The translations under genes were made by a program, and so were the position numbers. Below are positions 18,143 through 28,624 of a DNA stretch of 64,000 nt, one piece after another. The notes under the pieces are model-generated. The model had not been told where the DNA came from, made no database searches, and saw only the letters and a list, made by a program, of their open reading frames with translations. Location: assembly GCA_946413655.1 (NCBI GenBank), contig CAMKLO010000002.1:78744-142743 (forward strand), read 5' to 3'. How positions within the stretch are numbered: position 1 is the first letter of the stretch; the number at the start of each line of letters is the position of its first letter. Source of the stretch: an uncultured Fibrobacter sp. (GTDB taxonomy: Bacteria > Fibrobacterota > Fibrobacteria > Fibrobacterales > Fibrobacteraceae).

Positions 18143-21100
18143 ATGCTAAGATGGACAACTTTGTGTGTCGTTTTTTTTACATGTCTAGCAAATGCGGTCG
18201 TTGAACACGGAACTGTATTCCCGATAACAGAAACTGCGCAAACATACAGCGCCGAAGACAATTATTACGATTCGACATATACCAATAGAGTTCGTTTCAG
18301 CTATACACCGGCAAAATCGGGACTGTGCACGGTATCTTCTTCGTATAAAGACTATTCGTTCTATAGATACCTCTACTACTATGAAACGGACGATACATTC
18401 TCCAATTACAAGAAATACGGATCTAGCTATTATACTCCGAGTCTGTCGTTTAAATGCGATGAAGGTGAAACCTATTATTTTGCTGTTGTCGTAAGTTCTT
18501 CCAGCGATTACGACGAATATTTTGACATTAAAATGGTTCGGCGAGACATTGCTATTGTCTCTGTTCAAGGCCGGACTTATCCAGATACGGTTGCTCAGGA
18601 CACCAGCTTGTCTATAACGGCCTCGTTGAATACCGGGGAACGTTTTGCTGGTTGGAAAATTGATGAAGGAACGGGTTCTTTTGTCGATGCGAAATCCAGG
18701 AGTACGTATTTTACGCCGACATCGGAAAAAGTCACGCTTTCGTATAATGTCGAGAAGGGTGAAGTGTATGAGATTACAAAGACAGAGAAAAAATACAACC
18801 TGTACGACAACTATTATTCGATATCTACGAGCAGCGGCGTCCGATTCTTTTTCGTAGCACCAGCAGATGGTGGCTATGTCTTTAATTTAAAAAAAGATAG
18901 TACGGAATACGCTTATTTTAGGCGCTATCCGACAGGGACGTTCTCGAGTTATGAATGGTATAAATATACATACAATGTTGCTTCGGATTCCCTTGCGCTT
19001 GCGGCCGGAGACTCCGTCTTTTATACAGTGACGAGCGGTAATTCAAGAGACTCGTTGATGTCTTTTAGCATCAGTTATGATACATTGCCGACAGTGAAGC
19101 TTACTGTTGAAAGTTCGTCCCCGGAATGTTCTACAACGGTGAAATCAAAAAAAGTTCTTGAAAATACGATTGTCTTTATTGAAGCTATTGGCAATAAGGG
19201 GTACCGCCCTGATGGATGGACTTTAGTGAGTGGCTCGCATAAGTTTAGAGATTCAACAGCATATAGCATTCGCGATACGATTGAGTCGGATACGAGAATT
19301 AGATTGAATTGCCGAGAAGCGAAGCTTATTGATGTTACCGATAAACCGCAGACTTATACTCCCAGTAAGGATTTCTATGAAATATCGCCGAGTAACGGTA
19401 TGAAATTCCGCTACGAAGCTCCGACACCGGGAATATACGTATTGCGCTACCAATCGAATGGTTTTAGTGGCACGTATCGTTATCATGGGAACGATTCTAC
19501 GTTTATGTCAACAAAAAAATCTGCTAGTGGTTCTTCGACATATTTTTCATTTAATCTCGGGGCGTCTTCTGGCGGCGAAAGGTTATATTCAAGTGTAGTT
19601 CCATATTCGGAATATTATTGGCCTTACTCCGTTTCTGTTGTGGCGCTACCGGCCGGAACAGTGAATATAGATGGACAGACGAAAGTCGATACGCTCGCAA
19701 TTGGCGATTTTTTGGATGTGACAGCTCCTTTGGATTACGGTGCTCACTTTGAACATTGGACGGTTGTGTCCGGGAAGGGCTCTTTCTCAGATAGTTCGCT
19801 TCGTACGTCGAACTTTACTCTTAAAGAGTCGGCTGTGATTAAACCGGTGACCTCGACGTTGCCGTTATATGAATTGACCGATCAGTTCAAGGGTTATACT
19901 TTTAAAAACAATGGCTCTCAATCTCGAAGCAATAAATATGGTATCCGAGCATATTTTAACCCTCCGGAAGACGGGATGTATGGCATACAGATGAAAACTT
20001 CGAGAGGGGCGTACATATACAATTATACGACAGATTCGTCTTTCTTCTCTTATTCCAGTATGTTATGCTCTATGGGCGGATGCAGGATGATGCGAACTCT
20101 CACTGCCGACAATAAGCAGTATTATCAGTTTGTACAGTCGACAGAAACTTACATGGGTGATAGTGTCTGGATCAGAGCCGTAAAAACGCTGAAATTGAGG
20201 TCAGATACATCGGGTGCGGGGTATGTGTATGTCGGATTGGATTATCGAAACTATGACTCAACATATGTTGTTGGGGATTCTGTTCCTATAAAGGCTTTTA
20301 CAGATGAGGATGACCAAAAGTTTAGCAAGTGGACCGTATCTTCAGGGTCTTGCAAAATCATTGATCCGACAAAATCCAGCACCTACGCTGTTCTTAATGG
20401 CGATTGTACGGTCAAGGCCCATTTTGTTACGGGTACGATGTATAAAATTACGGATGTCGCCACGAAATATACGCTTGTTGACAATTTCTATTCCAGGGCG
20501 CCATCCTATGGCGTAAGGTATTTCTTTGTCGCTCCGACGGATGGCTCCTATACGTTCGCTTTCCGTAGCATAGATATGTACATGACTATTGAACGCTATT
20601 CGGACGGCTCGTTTAGTTCTTCGGTGAACAGGTATAACGGTACTTATTCCCGATATGAAACATATAATCTTACGGCAGGAGATTCCATTTTCTACATAGT
20701 GAAAAATTACTATACAGCAGATACGTTAAAGCCATTCTGGGTGAACTATTCTCAATCCAAAATCAATATCGAAGTGACTGCTGGCGACAATGGTTCTGTT
20801 TCTCCGTCTCGTTATACGGATGCTTGGAGCGGAGCGGCTTATCCCATTACGGCCACAGCAAATTCTGGGTACCGTTTTGACAAGTGGGTCTTTGAATCGG
20901 GTACTGGAACCTTTGATGATCCGGACTATTATAGTACGGTTGTCTTTGCTGCCGAATCCGTGACGGTAAAAGCCTTGTTTAGACGGGGCGATATCTATCC
21001 GCTTACAACGACTGCGGAAACCTACAACTTCCAGAAACACTATTTCTCTGATAAGCAAAGGGGAACGGTGATGTTCAGCTGGACTCCTGCTGATACGAAT

Positions 21101-24100
21101 CACTATTTGCTGAAACTGGATTCTGTCAAGGGAACTTGTGCGTATTACGAAACAGATTCGCTTCTCACTACGGTGGCTAAGACGCATATTCTCGATGGTG
21201 GTGCGAGCTATATCCATCTCCAGGGAACGCCTGGCAAGACTTATTATTTTGCAGTGACCGATTCTTTGCAAAACACTTCGCGTAACAAGAATTTTGTGGC
21301 GCAAGTCATTGTTCCTTACGTTTTGTTTGTTGAATCGACTCGTGGGCGAGCCGTTCCGTCGGGAAATGTCTACGTTGCTCCGGGCGCCGATACGGCTGTG
21401 TATGCGATTCCCTATGGTGGTTATAACTTTGATTCTTGGAAAGTTGTTTCGGGGGCTGCAAAAATCGACAGCTCGACGAATTTCAGGACTAGGGTTGAAC
21501 CGCAAACGAGCTATTGCCATATAAAGGCCGAATTTGAACTGGATTCTGCGACTGTTCCTGAAGTGAAAATTACCGATCTTGATTTGAGCAACCATCCGGG
21601 TATTTGTGCCCAGGTGTCCGTTGTCGACCAGAATAACGGAAAGCCTATTGCAGGGCTTGATTCATCGGATTTTGTCCTGTTCCAGGATAATGTGTCCTTG
21701 CCTGCCCAGACGATGACGATTCAAGATTTTAGCGGCGTTTCCGTGGCGCTTGTTGTCGATGAAAGTGCTTCAATGTCCAATAACAGCCGAATGGTCAATG
21801 CCAAAAAAGCCATTCGCCAGTTTATCGAAGAAATGGGGCCCTACGACAGGACCGCGATTGTCGGCTTTACGGGTGATGCTAGGGCAGATGTGCATCAGAC
21901 GATGACTTCTGATAAAAAACTGTTGCTGGAGGCTGTTGACCGCCTGAATGCCGATGGTAATTGGACTAACATCAACACGGGCGCAAAGGTTGGCGTGCAG
22001 CAAGTTGTGGGGGAAACGAACCCGACGGCTGTGATTGTATTCTCGGACGGTATAAACAACCATGATTCCACAACTACGGCAGAAGCATTGAGCGCCGCTC
22101 ATAGCGTGAATACGACATTCTATACGATTGCCGTGGAAACGAATACGAACACCGTTTTGAAGGATTTGGCCGATGGAACCGGTGGAACTTACACGGACGC
22201 CCCGAGTGCAACGCAGTTGGCCGAAATTTATGCGACTATTCGCGGTTCCGTGCAGTCGCGTTATGTCCTTTGCTACCAGAGTCCGGATGCTGTCTTTGAC
22301 GGCGATTCGCACATGGTGGAAATCAAGACGAAGTTCATGAACAAGAATGCTGCCGATACGGCGTATTGGGACGAAGGCTCCAAGCCGCCTGTTGTCGATT
22401 TGACTCCCGATACTTGGAAATTGGTGGGTGTCGATCAGCCGGAAAACACGAGCCTTACAATTGATGTCTATGTGCGTTCCAAGGCCGGGATTACGGATGT
22501 AACGCTCCATGCTAGGGATGTGAGTTTGACGAATGACGCATACAAGTCGTATACAATGACTCAAGTTAACGATAGCCTTTGGCGCTACGTGATTCCTGGT
22601 AGTTCGGTAAAATACCCTGGCATTGATTTTTATGTCGTGGCAACGGATTCTAACAGCCTTATCGGTAAGACTCCGGCGGTGGCAAATCCGTCAAAGGAAC
22701 CTTATACGATTCCGGTGAAAACTGATGTGCCCGTGGTCAAGATGGATACCCTTGCTTGTGTTGATATCATTGGAAACTATGGTACGATGCGCTTTAAGGT
22801 CACGGATGGCGATTCGATTAGTCAAGTGACGTTGTTTTACAAGGACACCTTGGCGGTTCTCTTTGATGAACTGTCGATGGCTGAGGTGAACGGATATTGG
22901 GTTGCTTCAATCCCGTCCAGTGCATTTGACCGCAATATCATTGAATTCTATGTCCGTGCCATTGATGGCGTCGGTGCATCGTCGCGCTGGCCTTTGAAGC
23001 AGAATAGCAGGATTCCTGCTTGTGAACGGAAACAAATTGCAGATGTTCCGGATGTCATCGAAATTGTGAATGCGGATGATGCTCGTGCGACGATTGGACG
23101 CGAAACGCAAAAAGTGGGTCTGACTCTTGTGACGGAGGATTTCACGAACTCGGTCGATGTTGTTCAAGCGAAGCTTTCTTGCCTTGCTTCGGGCGATGTC
23201 GAAAAAAATATTGAACTCGTTGAAAAGAGTTCCGGTTACTTTGAAACCCTTAATCCGATTTTGAAAAATGAAGATCCTGCCGATAGAGGTGATGGGAAGA
23301 TTTCGTGCAGTCCGAGCGATACGCTTGTCGCCGAATACATGGATCCTCTTTACGGCACTTATGCGCGCGATACTGTAATTATCAACTATTCCGTTATCGA
23401 TCTCCCGGATACCATCAGGATTGTAAATGCTGATTCTGCCAATGCAAAGATTGTGAGCGAAACGAAGAAGTTGAATCTGACTCTTGTGACGGAGGATTTC
23501 ACAAACGCCGTTGATACGGTTCAGGTGAAACTTTCTTGCCTTTCTTCGGGCGATATCGAAAGGAAAATTGAACTCGTTGAAAAGAGTTCCGGTTACTTTG
23601 AAACTCTTAACCCTGTTCTGAAAAATATTGACGTAGCTATTAGAGGCGATGGCGAGATCTCGTGTGACGGCCACGATACGCTAGTCGCCGAATACATGGA
23701 CCCGCTTTTTGGCACTTATGCGCGCGATACGGTGTTCCTTGACTATTCTATTGAGGATGTGCCGGACACCATCAAGATTATGAATGCGGACGAGGCTCAA
23801 ATATCGATTGAACGCGAAACGGACAAACTCAATCTGAGCTTGGTGACGGAAGATTTCACGAAGTCGGTAGATACGTTAAGGGTGAAACTTTCTTGCCTTG
23901 CTTCGGGCGATGTCGAAAACAACATTGAACTCGTTGAAAAGGAATCCGGCTATTACGAAACACGCAAATCTATTTCGAAGAACGAATATGCGGCAAAGGT
24001 AGACGACGGTGCGATTTCGTGCACGGGACGCGATACTCTTGTCGCTGAATACAAGGATCCGCTTTTCGGCACATATGCGTACGACACTGTGGCGATAATT

Positions 24101-25600
24101 AGGGATTCCGTGGATTTCGGTTACAAGTTCTTGGATCAGGCTGGTAAAAAGGATCTCGATTCTGTTGAAACGGGCGATTCGGCTAAGTTCCGCATCCGCT
24201 TGACTGCGTACAGCAACTCCATTCATGTCAAGGACACTTTGAATGTGCTCTTGCTGACCAACAAGGGCGATTCTCTGTGGGTCAAGGCTATAGAAACTGA
24301 TGTTTATTCTTCGACTTTTGAATATAAAGGAACGTTCAACTTTGTTTACGACAAGAGCGATCTTGAAAGAACAAGACTGGATGCCTTGTTTGATTTGGAT
24401 ACTTCCTATAATCGTGTCATCATTACGGCTAAGGTCAAAAATGACAATTTGGGCAAGAAACGGGATTCGCTGGTTGTGTTCTCGAATTACATTCCGGCGG
24501 ATTATGCCGAAATTTACGATGCCAATAAAGATGGCAAGGCCGATTCCATCCGTGTTCATTTTGTCGCTAAGAACAAAGATGGTATCGAAGGTATAGATAC
24601 CCTGTATTGGAACAAGGCGGGTGGCACATGGCGCAGCATCGCTAAGAAAAAGTTCCGAATGGTAAGCAAGGATTCTTGGGCCGAGGCTTCGTTGAAAGAA
24701 CCGTTTGATTACGGCGCCACGGCTCTTGATGTGGACGAACCGTATCTTAGGTTGGCCAAGCCCAAGGGCGGTTTCTCGCAAAAGGTGAAAATCAAGGATA
24801 AGATTGGAGCGGTCCCCGTGAAAGCTGTTAAGCGTCCTGGTATGATTTCCATTGAGGAATATATGGAATGCTCGAACGATGTACCTCCCGATACGCTAGA
24901 AATCACTTTGTCTGAACCGATCAAGAATAACGGCAAGGAAGGAAGTGGGAAAAAGGCCGCCTGGAGAAAATTGTTTACCTATTCGGCAGACTGCAAGGAT
25001 ACAAATGATTATTCGCTGAATATTACGGAAATGCTCAAAAAGGATTCGGCAGGTCTTGTTTGGTCGTTTGTTCTTGGCGACCACAATATCATGACGGATA
25101 ATTGCATTCGGACAAATCCCAAATCGACTTATGTGGATGGCCAAAAGAATTCCATGGGACGTGGTGGGGTGAAGATTGAAGGCAATAACGGAAACTTGTA
25201 TCTGTACGAGGTTGTCGCTACGCCTGCGGTGAGCGGTATTGAATCGAAGGCTGAATGGATTGCTCCAAAGAAGCATGAATGGAGCCGTGTCCCGGATACG
25301 CTTTCTGTGATTCGAGTCGCCAGTATCATGCCCTATAAGGCTTATGTGAATATCTATGACGGGTACTCGAACGTGGTTGCGTCGTTCACGAGGGAATTCG
25401 GCGAAAAGGGTGAAATGAAGGAAGAAATCCGTGGCAATGATGAAAATCATGCCAAGGTAGGGTTCCTGCACTGGAATAACCGTTCCGATGAAGGTCGTAA
25501 GGTGGGTACCGGAGTTTATATCTGGCGTATCGAATTCAAGTTCAAGGACGGCCATTCCGAGTCCCGTTTGGTAAAAACTGGCGTGAAAAGAAAGAAATAA
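18143..25600 (+). CDS. giant secreted repeat protein with VWA domain
   Basis: Signal peptide MLRWTTLCVVFFTCLANA at the second ATG (18143); repeated GVRFFFVAPxDGxYxF and GYRFDKWxxxSGxGTF modules; VWA MIDAS VVDESASMS; C-terminal FlgD-like GTGVYIWRIEFKF and basic tail KRKK. Confidence 0.88.
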   Translation: MLRWTTLCVVFFTCLANAVVEHGTVFPITETAQTYSAEDNYYDSTYTNRVRFSYTPAKSGLCTVSSSYKDYSFYRYLYYYETDDTFSNYKKYGSSYYTPSLSFKCDEGETYYFAVVVSSSSDYDEYFDIKMVRRDIAIVSVQGRTYPDTVAQDTSLSITASLNTGERFAGWKIDEGTGSFVDAKSRSTYFTPTSEKVTLSYNVEKGEVYEITKTEKKYNLYDNYYSISTSSGVRFFFVAPADGGYVFNLKKDSTEYAYFRRYPTGTFSSYEWYKYTYNVASDSLALAAGDSVFYTVTSGNSRDSLMSFSISYDTLPTVKLTVESSSPECSTTVKSKKVLENTIVFIEAIGNKGYRPDGWTLVSGSHKFRDSTAYSIRDTIESDTRIRLNCREAKLIDVTDKPQTYTPSKDFYEISPSNGMKFRYEAPTPGIYVLRYQSNGFSGTYRYHGNDSTFMSTKKSASGSSTYFSFNLGASSGGERLYSSVVPYSEYYWPYSVSVVALPAGTVNIDGQTKVDTLAIGDFLDVTAPLDYGAHFEHWTVVSGKGSFSDSSLRTSNFTLKESAVIKPVTSTLPLYELTDQFKGYTFKNNGSQSRSNKYGIRAYFNPPEDGMYGIQMKTSRGAYIYNYTTDSSFFSYSSMLCSMGGCRMMRTLTADNKQYYQFVQSTETYMGDSVWIRAVKTLKLRSDTSGAGYVYVGLDYRNYDSTYVVGDSVPIKAFTDEDDQKFSKWTVSSGSCKIIDPTKSSTYAVLNGDCTVKAHFVTGTMYKITDVATKYTLVDNFYSRAPSYGVRYFFVAPTDGSYTFAFRSIDMYMTIERYSDGSFSSSVNRYNGTYSRYETYNLTAGDSIFYIVKNYYTADTLKPFWVNYSQSKINIEVTAGDNGSVSPSRYTDAWSGAAYPITATANSGYRFDKWVFESGTGTFDDPDYYSTVVFAAESVTVKALFRRGDIYPLTTTAETYNFQKHYFSDKQRGTVMFSWTPADTNHYLLKLDSVKGTCAYYETDSLLTTVAKTHILDGGASYIHLQGTPGKTYYFAVTDSLQNTSRNKNFVAQVIVPYVLFVESTRGRAVPSGNVYVAPGADTAVYAIPYGGYNFDSWKVVSGAAKIDSSTNFRTRVEPQTSYCHIKAEFELDSATVPEVKITDLDLSNHPGICAQVSVVDQNNGKPIAGLDSSDFVLFQDNVSLPAQTMTIQDFSGVSVALVVDESASMSNNSRMVNAKKAIRQFIEEMGPYDRTAIVGFTGDARADVHQTMTSDKKLLLEAVDRLNADGNWTNINTGAKVGVQQVVGETNPTAVIVFSDGINNHDSTTTAEALSAAHSVNTTFYTIAVETNTNTVLKDLADGTGGTYTDAPSATQLAEIYATIRGSVQSRYVLCYQSPDAVFDGDSHMVEIKTKFMNKNAADTAYWDEGSKPPVVDLTPDTWKLVGVDQPENTSLTIDVYVRSKAGITDVTLHARDVSLTNDAYKSYTMTQVNDSLWRYVIPGSSVKYPGIDFYVVATDSNSLIGKTPAVANPSKEPYTIPVKTDVPVVKMDTLACVDIIGNYGTMRFKVTDGDSISQVTLFYKDTLAVLFDELSMAEVNGYWVASIPSSAFDRNIIEFYVRAIDGVGASSRWPLKQNSRIPACERKQIADVPDVIEIVNADDARATIGRETQKVGLTLVTEDFTNSVDVVQAKLSCLASGDVEKNIELVEKSSGYFETLNPILKNEDPADRGDGKISCSPSDTLVAEYMDPLYGTYARDTVIINYSVIDLPDTIRIVNADSANAKIVSETKKLNLTLVTEDFTNAVDTVQVKLSCLSSGDIERKIELVEKSSGYFETLNPVLKNIDVAIRGDGEISCDGHDTLVAEYMDPLFGTYARDTVFLDYSIEDVPDTIKIMNADEAQISIERETDKLNLSLVTEDFTKSVDTLRVKLSCLASGDVENNIELVEKESGYYETRKSISKNEYAAKVDDGAISCTGRDTLVAEYKDPLFGTYAYDTVAIIRDSVDFGYKFLDQAGKKDLDSVETGDSAKFRIRLTAYSNSIHVKDTLNVLLLTNKGDSLWVKAIETDVYSSTFEYKGTFNFVYDKSDLERTRLDALFDLDTSYNRVIITAKVKNDNLGKKRDSLVVFSNYIPADYAEIYDANKDGKADSIRVHFVAKNKDGIEGIDTLYWNKAGGTWRSIAKKKFRMVSKDSWAEASLKEPFDYGATALDVDEPYLRLAKPKGGFSQKVKIKDKIGAVPVKAVKRPGMISIEEYMECSNDVPPDTLEITLSEPIKNNGKEGSGKKAAWRKLFTYSADCKDTNDYSLNITEMLKKDSAGLVWSFVLGDHNIMTDNCIRTNPKSTYVDGQKNSMGRGGVKIEGNNGNLYLYEVVATPAVSGIESKAEWIAPKKHEWSRVPDTLSVIRVASIMPYKAYVNIYDGYSNVVASFTREFGEKGEMKEEIRGNDENHAKVGFLHWNNRSDEGRKVGTGVYIWRIEFKFKDGHSESRLVKTGVKRKK
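23042..24112 (+). repeat. three 357-bp in-frame tandem repeats inside the giant VWA gene
   Basis: Unit starts at 23042, 23399 and 23756 (period 357 bp = 119 aa); each encodes ..NAD....ET.KL.L.LVTEDFT..VD... Confidence 0.9.
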
Positions 25601-25709
25601 GCTAGTTTTATAATTATAACCTTGAGAGGGGTTCATAAAAAAACTAAATTTGGGTCGCTTATTTCATGGGCGGCCCTTCGCCCTTTCATTCGAAAGTGAG
25701 GTTAAAAAA

Positions 25710-27785
25710 GTGGAAGACAGGTTAGTTACAAAAGCAGCTGACAACGTCCGTATTCTTTCTGCCGCGATGGTGCAGAAGGCCAAGTCTGGGCATCCGGGTG
25801 GAGCTATGGGCGCCGCCGATGCCATTACGCTTTTGTTTGCCGAATTTTTGCGCTTCGATCCGGACGATGCCAACTGGATGGCTCGTGATCGTTTCTTCAT
25901 GGATCCGGGGCACATGAGTCCGCTTCTTTATTCCGAACTCGTCCTTACCAACCGCCTCACGCTTGATGACGTGAAGAACTTCCGCCAGCTCGGCAGCCGC
26001 ACACCAGGCCACCCTGAACTCGATGTCGCTCTCGGTATCGAAAACTCCTCGGGCCCCCTCGGTATCGGTCATGGTATTGCTCTCGGTTCTGCTATCGCCG
26101 AACGCTTCATGGTCGAACGCTTCGGTTCGATTCTCGAACACAAGACGGTTTGCCTCGTTTCTGACGGCGGTCTCGAAGAAGAAATCGCCTACGGCGTGGG
26201 CCGTATCGCCGGCCACCTCAAGCTTTCGAATCTCATTTTCTTTTATGATGCAAACCAGGTGCAGTTGAGCTGCAAGACCGAAGACGTGATGAGCCACGAC
26301 TTCATTGGTCAGTATGAATCCTGGGGCTTCCGCGTTATCGAGTGCGACGGTTCCAATATCGCCGAACTCCGCAAGGCTTTCAAGGCCGCCTGGGCCGAGA
26401 AGGAAAAGCCGACGCTCGTGTTCGGCCACACCACGATGGCGAAGGGCGCTGTCGCCGAAGACGGCAAGAGCTACGAAGGTGCTGTCTCTACGCATGGACA
26501 GCCGCTCAATGCTGCCGGTGCTTCTACCTCTGCAACAGTCAAGAACCTTGGTGGTAATCCGGATGATCCGTTCCTGGTGTTCGATGATGTGAAGGCTGGC
26601 TTTGAAGCCCGCGCCGAAGAACTCCGTAAGGAAGTTGCCGAATGGAAGAAGGCTAAGGCTGCATGGGACAAGGAAAACGCCGAAAAGTCCGCAACACTCA
26701 ACGAATGGCTCTCTGGCAAGGGAGTCAAGCTCAACCTCTCGAATCTCCCGATTAAGGAAGGCGTTGCCACCCGCGTCACTAGCGGTACGGTCCTCGGTTA
26801 CCTCGCCGAAAATTACCACAACATCATTTGCAGTTCCGCTGACCTTTCGAACTCCGACAATACGCAGGCTTTCCTCGACAGAACGGGTATCTTCCGTGCT
26901 GGTGATTTCAAGGGTGCTTTCGTTCAGGTCGGTGTTGCTGAACTCACGATGGGCGCAATTGCGAACGGTATCGCCCTCCAGGACGGTCTCTATCCGATTT
27001 GCGCAACGTTCTTCGTGTTCAGCGACTTCATGAAGCCCGCTATCCGCATGGCCGCTCTCATGGGTCTTCCGGTCAAGTACGTGTTTACGCACGACAGCTT
27101 CCGCGTGGGCGAAGACGGCCCGACGCACCAGCCCATCGAACACGAAACGCAGATTCGCTTGCTCGAAAGCCTCACGAAGGAAAACGGCAAGGCTGAAATG
27201 CTCGTCCTCCGCCCGGCTGATGCTTACGAAACTCTTGCCGCCTGGGAAATGGCTTTTGAAAACAACGACAGCCCGACAGCGCTTATCCTTACACGCCAGG
27301 TGGTGAACACGCTCCCCGGCGAAAACCGCTACGAAGCCGCCAAGGCTTGCCGCAAGGGCGCCTACATCGTCAGCGACAATACCGCCACAGGCAAGAACCC
27401 GGATCTTACTTTGGTTGCAAACGGAAGTGACGTTCTCCTTGAGCATCAGGCTGCTGAACTCCTCCGCGCCGAAGGCAAGGCCGTTCGCGTAGTCTCCATG
27501 ATCAGCCCAGCACTCTTCCTCAAGCAGGACAAGGCATATCGCGACAGCATTATTGCTCCGTGGACTCCTGTGTTCGCAAAGTCCAGCGGTCTTCCGCTCT
27601 TGTTTGCCCAGGTCGTAGGCGGCTTTGGCAAGGTCTCCGGTCTCGAACGCTTTGGCGCATCTGCTCCGGCTGGCGTCCTCGAGAAGGAATTTGGCTATAC
27701 TCCGGAAGCCGTTGCGGCAGCCGCGAAGGAATACCTCGCTGAATTCAAGGCAAACGTCGAAGCCTTCAAGAAAGCGAACGCATAA
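25710..27785 (+). CDS. tkt: transketolase
   Basis: SAAMVQKAKSGHPGGAMGAADA, VCLVSDGGLEEEIAYG, FVFSDFMKPAIRMAALMGLPVKYVFTHDSFRVGEDGPTHQPIE; GTG start inferred at 25710. Confidence 0.95.
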   Translation: MEDRLVTKAADNVRILSAAMVQKAKSGHPGGAMGAADAITLLFAEFLRFDPDDANWMARDRFFMDPGHMSPLLYSELVLTNRLTLDDVKNFRQLGSRTPGHPELDVALGIENSSGPLGIGHGIALGSAIAERFMVERFGSILEHKTVCLVSDGGLEEEIAYGVGRIAGHLKLSNLIFFYDANQVQLSCKTEDVMSHDFIGQYESWGFRVIECDGSNIAELRKAFKAAWAEKEKPTLVFGHTTMAKGAVAEDGKSYEGAVSTHGQPLNAAGASTSATVKNLGGNPDDPFLVFDDVKAGFEARAEELRKEVAEWKKAKAAWDKENAEKSATLNEWLSGKGVKLNLSNLPIKEGVATRVTSGTVLGYLAENYHNIICSSADLSNSDNTQAFLDRTGIFRAGDFKGAFVQVGVAELTMGAIANGIALQDGLYPICATFFVFSDFMKPAIRMAALMGLPVKYVFTHDSFRVGEDGPTHQPIEHETQIRLLESLTKENGKAEMLVLRPADAYETLAAWEMAFENNDSPTALILTRQVVNTLPGENRYEAAKACRKGAYIVSDNTATGKNPDLTLVANGSDVLLEHQAAELLRAEGKAVRVVSMISPALFLKQDKAYRDSIIAPWTPVFAKSSGLPLLFAQVVGGFGKVSGLERFGASAPAGVLEKEFGYTPEAVAAAAKEYLAEFKANVEAFKKANA

Positions 27786-27806
27786 TCGCAAAAGAAAAAA
27801 CGTTTT

Positions 27807-27834
27807 AAAAACGGTGCCTGACGGTGCCGTTTTT
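27807..27834 (+). terminator. intrinsic terminator of transketolase
   Basis: AAAAACGGTGCC-TGAC-GGTGCCGTTTTT followed by TTTATTT. Confidence 0.9.
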
Positions 27835-27865
27835 TTATTTCCCCAAATCATTCGCCAACCGTCAT

Positions 27866-27907
27866 TAACTACTACAGACCATTGACTAACTACTATTGAC
27901 CGACTAT
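27866..27907. repeat. 7-bp-period array (locus E)
   Basis: TAACTAC|TACAGAC|CATTGAC|TAACTAC|TATTGAC|CGACTAT. Confidence 0.65.
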
Positions 27908-27961
27908 GTAATTTTATGGTGATATTTGTCGTATTTCGTTAAAAAAAACTATATTCAAGCC

Positions 27962-28408
27962 ATGATTTGCCCGTTTTGCAAGAAAGACAACGACAAGGTC
28001 GTCGATAGCCGCGTGAGCGGTTCTTCGATTCGCCGCCGTCGCGAATGTTGCGAGTGCGGTCGTCGCTTTACGACCCGTGAGTATATTGAACTTCAGCCGT
28101 TGACTGTTATTAAGCGCAGTGGTGAACGTGAACCGTTCCAGCGTGAAAAACTTTTGCGCGGTATCATGAACTCCTGCAAAAAACGTCCGGTATCCATCGA
28201 CGATATTGAACAGCTTGTGACGCGTGTCGAGAATTCGCTTCAGACATCCGAAAGCTTTGAAGTCAGTTATGACCAAATTGGCAATCTCGTGATGCAGGAA
28301 CTCAAGAAACTCGACGCTGTTGCTTATGTGCGCTTTGCTTCGATTTACCGCGAATTCAAGGAAGTGGGCGAGTTTGTCGATCAAATCAAGACGTTAGATA
28401 AATCCTAG
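27962..28408 (+). CDS. nrdR: transcriptional repressor NrdR
   Basis: MICPFCKKDNDKVVDSRVSGSSIRRRRECCECGRRFTTRE: zinc ribbon plus ATP cone. Confidence 0.96.
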   Translation: MICPFCKKDNDKVVDSRVSGSSIRRRRECCECGRRFTTREYIELQPLTVIKRSGEREPFQREKLLRGIMNSCKKRPVSIDDIEQLVTRVENSLQTSESFEVSYDQIGNLVMQELKKLDAVAYVRFASIYREFKEVGEFVDQIKTLDKS

Positions 28409-28509
28409 ACGAAAGAACGCTCGCCATGCTCGCTATAGACGACAAATGCATACGGCGAATGAAGCAGGATTGCTTGCAAGCCTATTTCTGAGCCGAGCAT
28501 TTGGCACTT

Positions 28510-28620
28510 GTGCAGAGACGAAAGTGTTGTCATCCTGGAGGGCGTGAAACGTCCGACGGAATCCAGTGAATTTTCTATTTTTGCTGCGTCATCCTGAACA
28601 ACGTGAAGGATCCAGTCAAT
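28510..28620. repeat. dispersed REP-like repeat remnants
   Basis: GTCATCCTGGAGGGCGTGAAACGTCCGACGGAATCCAGTG and GTCATCCTGAACAACGTGAAGGATCCAGTC. Confidence 0.5.
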
Positions 28621-28624
28621 TTCA

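Noticed and set aside
18185-25636. Many 60-300-aa antisense ORFs across the giant VWA gene
   Set aside because: No family similarity recognised and all lie opposite a single continuous coding frame with signal peptide and domains.
25722-27851. 709-aa antisense ORF covering the whole transketolase gene
   Set aside because: The sense strand has clear transketolase motifs; the antisense frame is open because of codon bias (rare TTA/CTA/TCA) and has no recognisable domain or start context.
28425-28620. Short minus-strand ORF 28405-28740 next to nrdR
   Set aside because: Lies in a REP-like repeat region and the start of the methyltransferase gene; no convincing coding signal.
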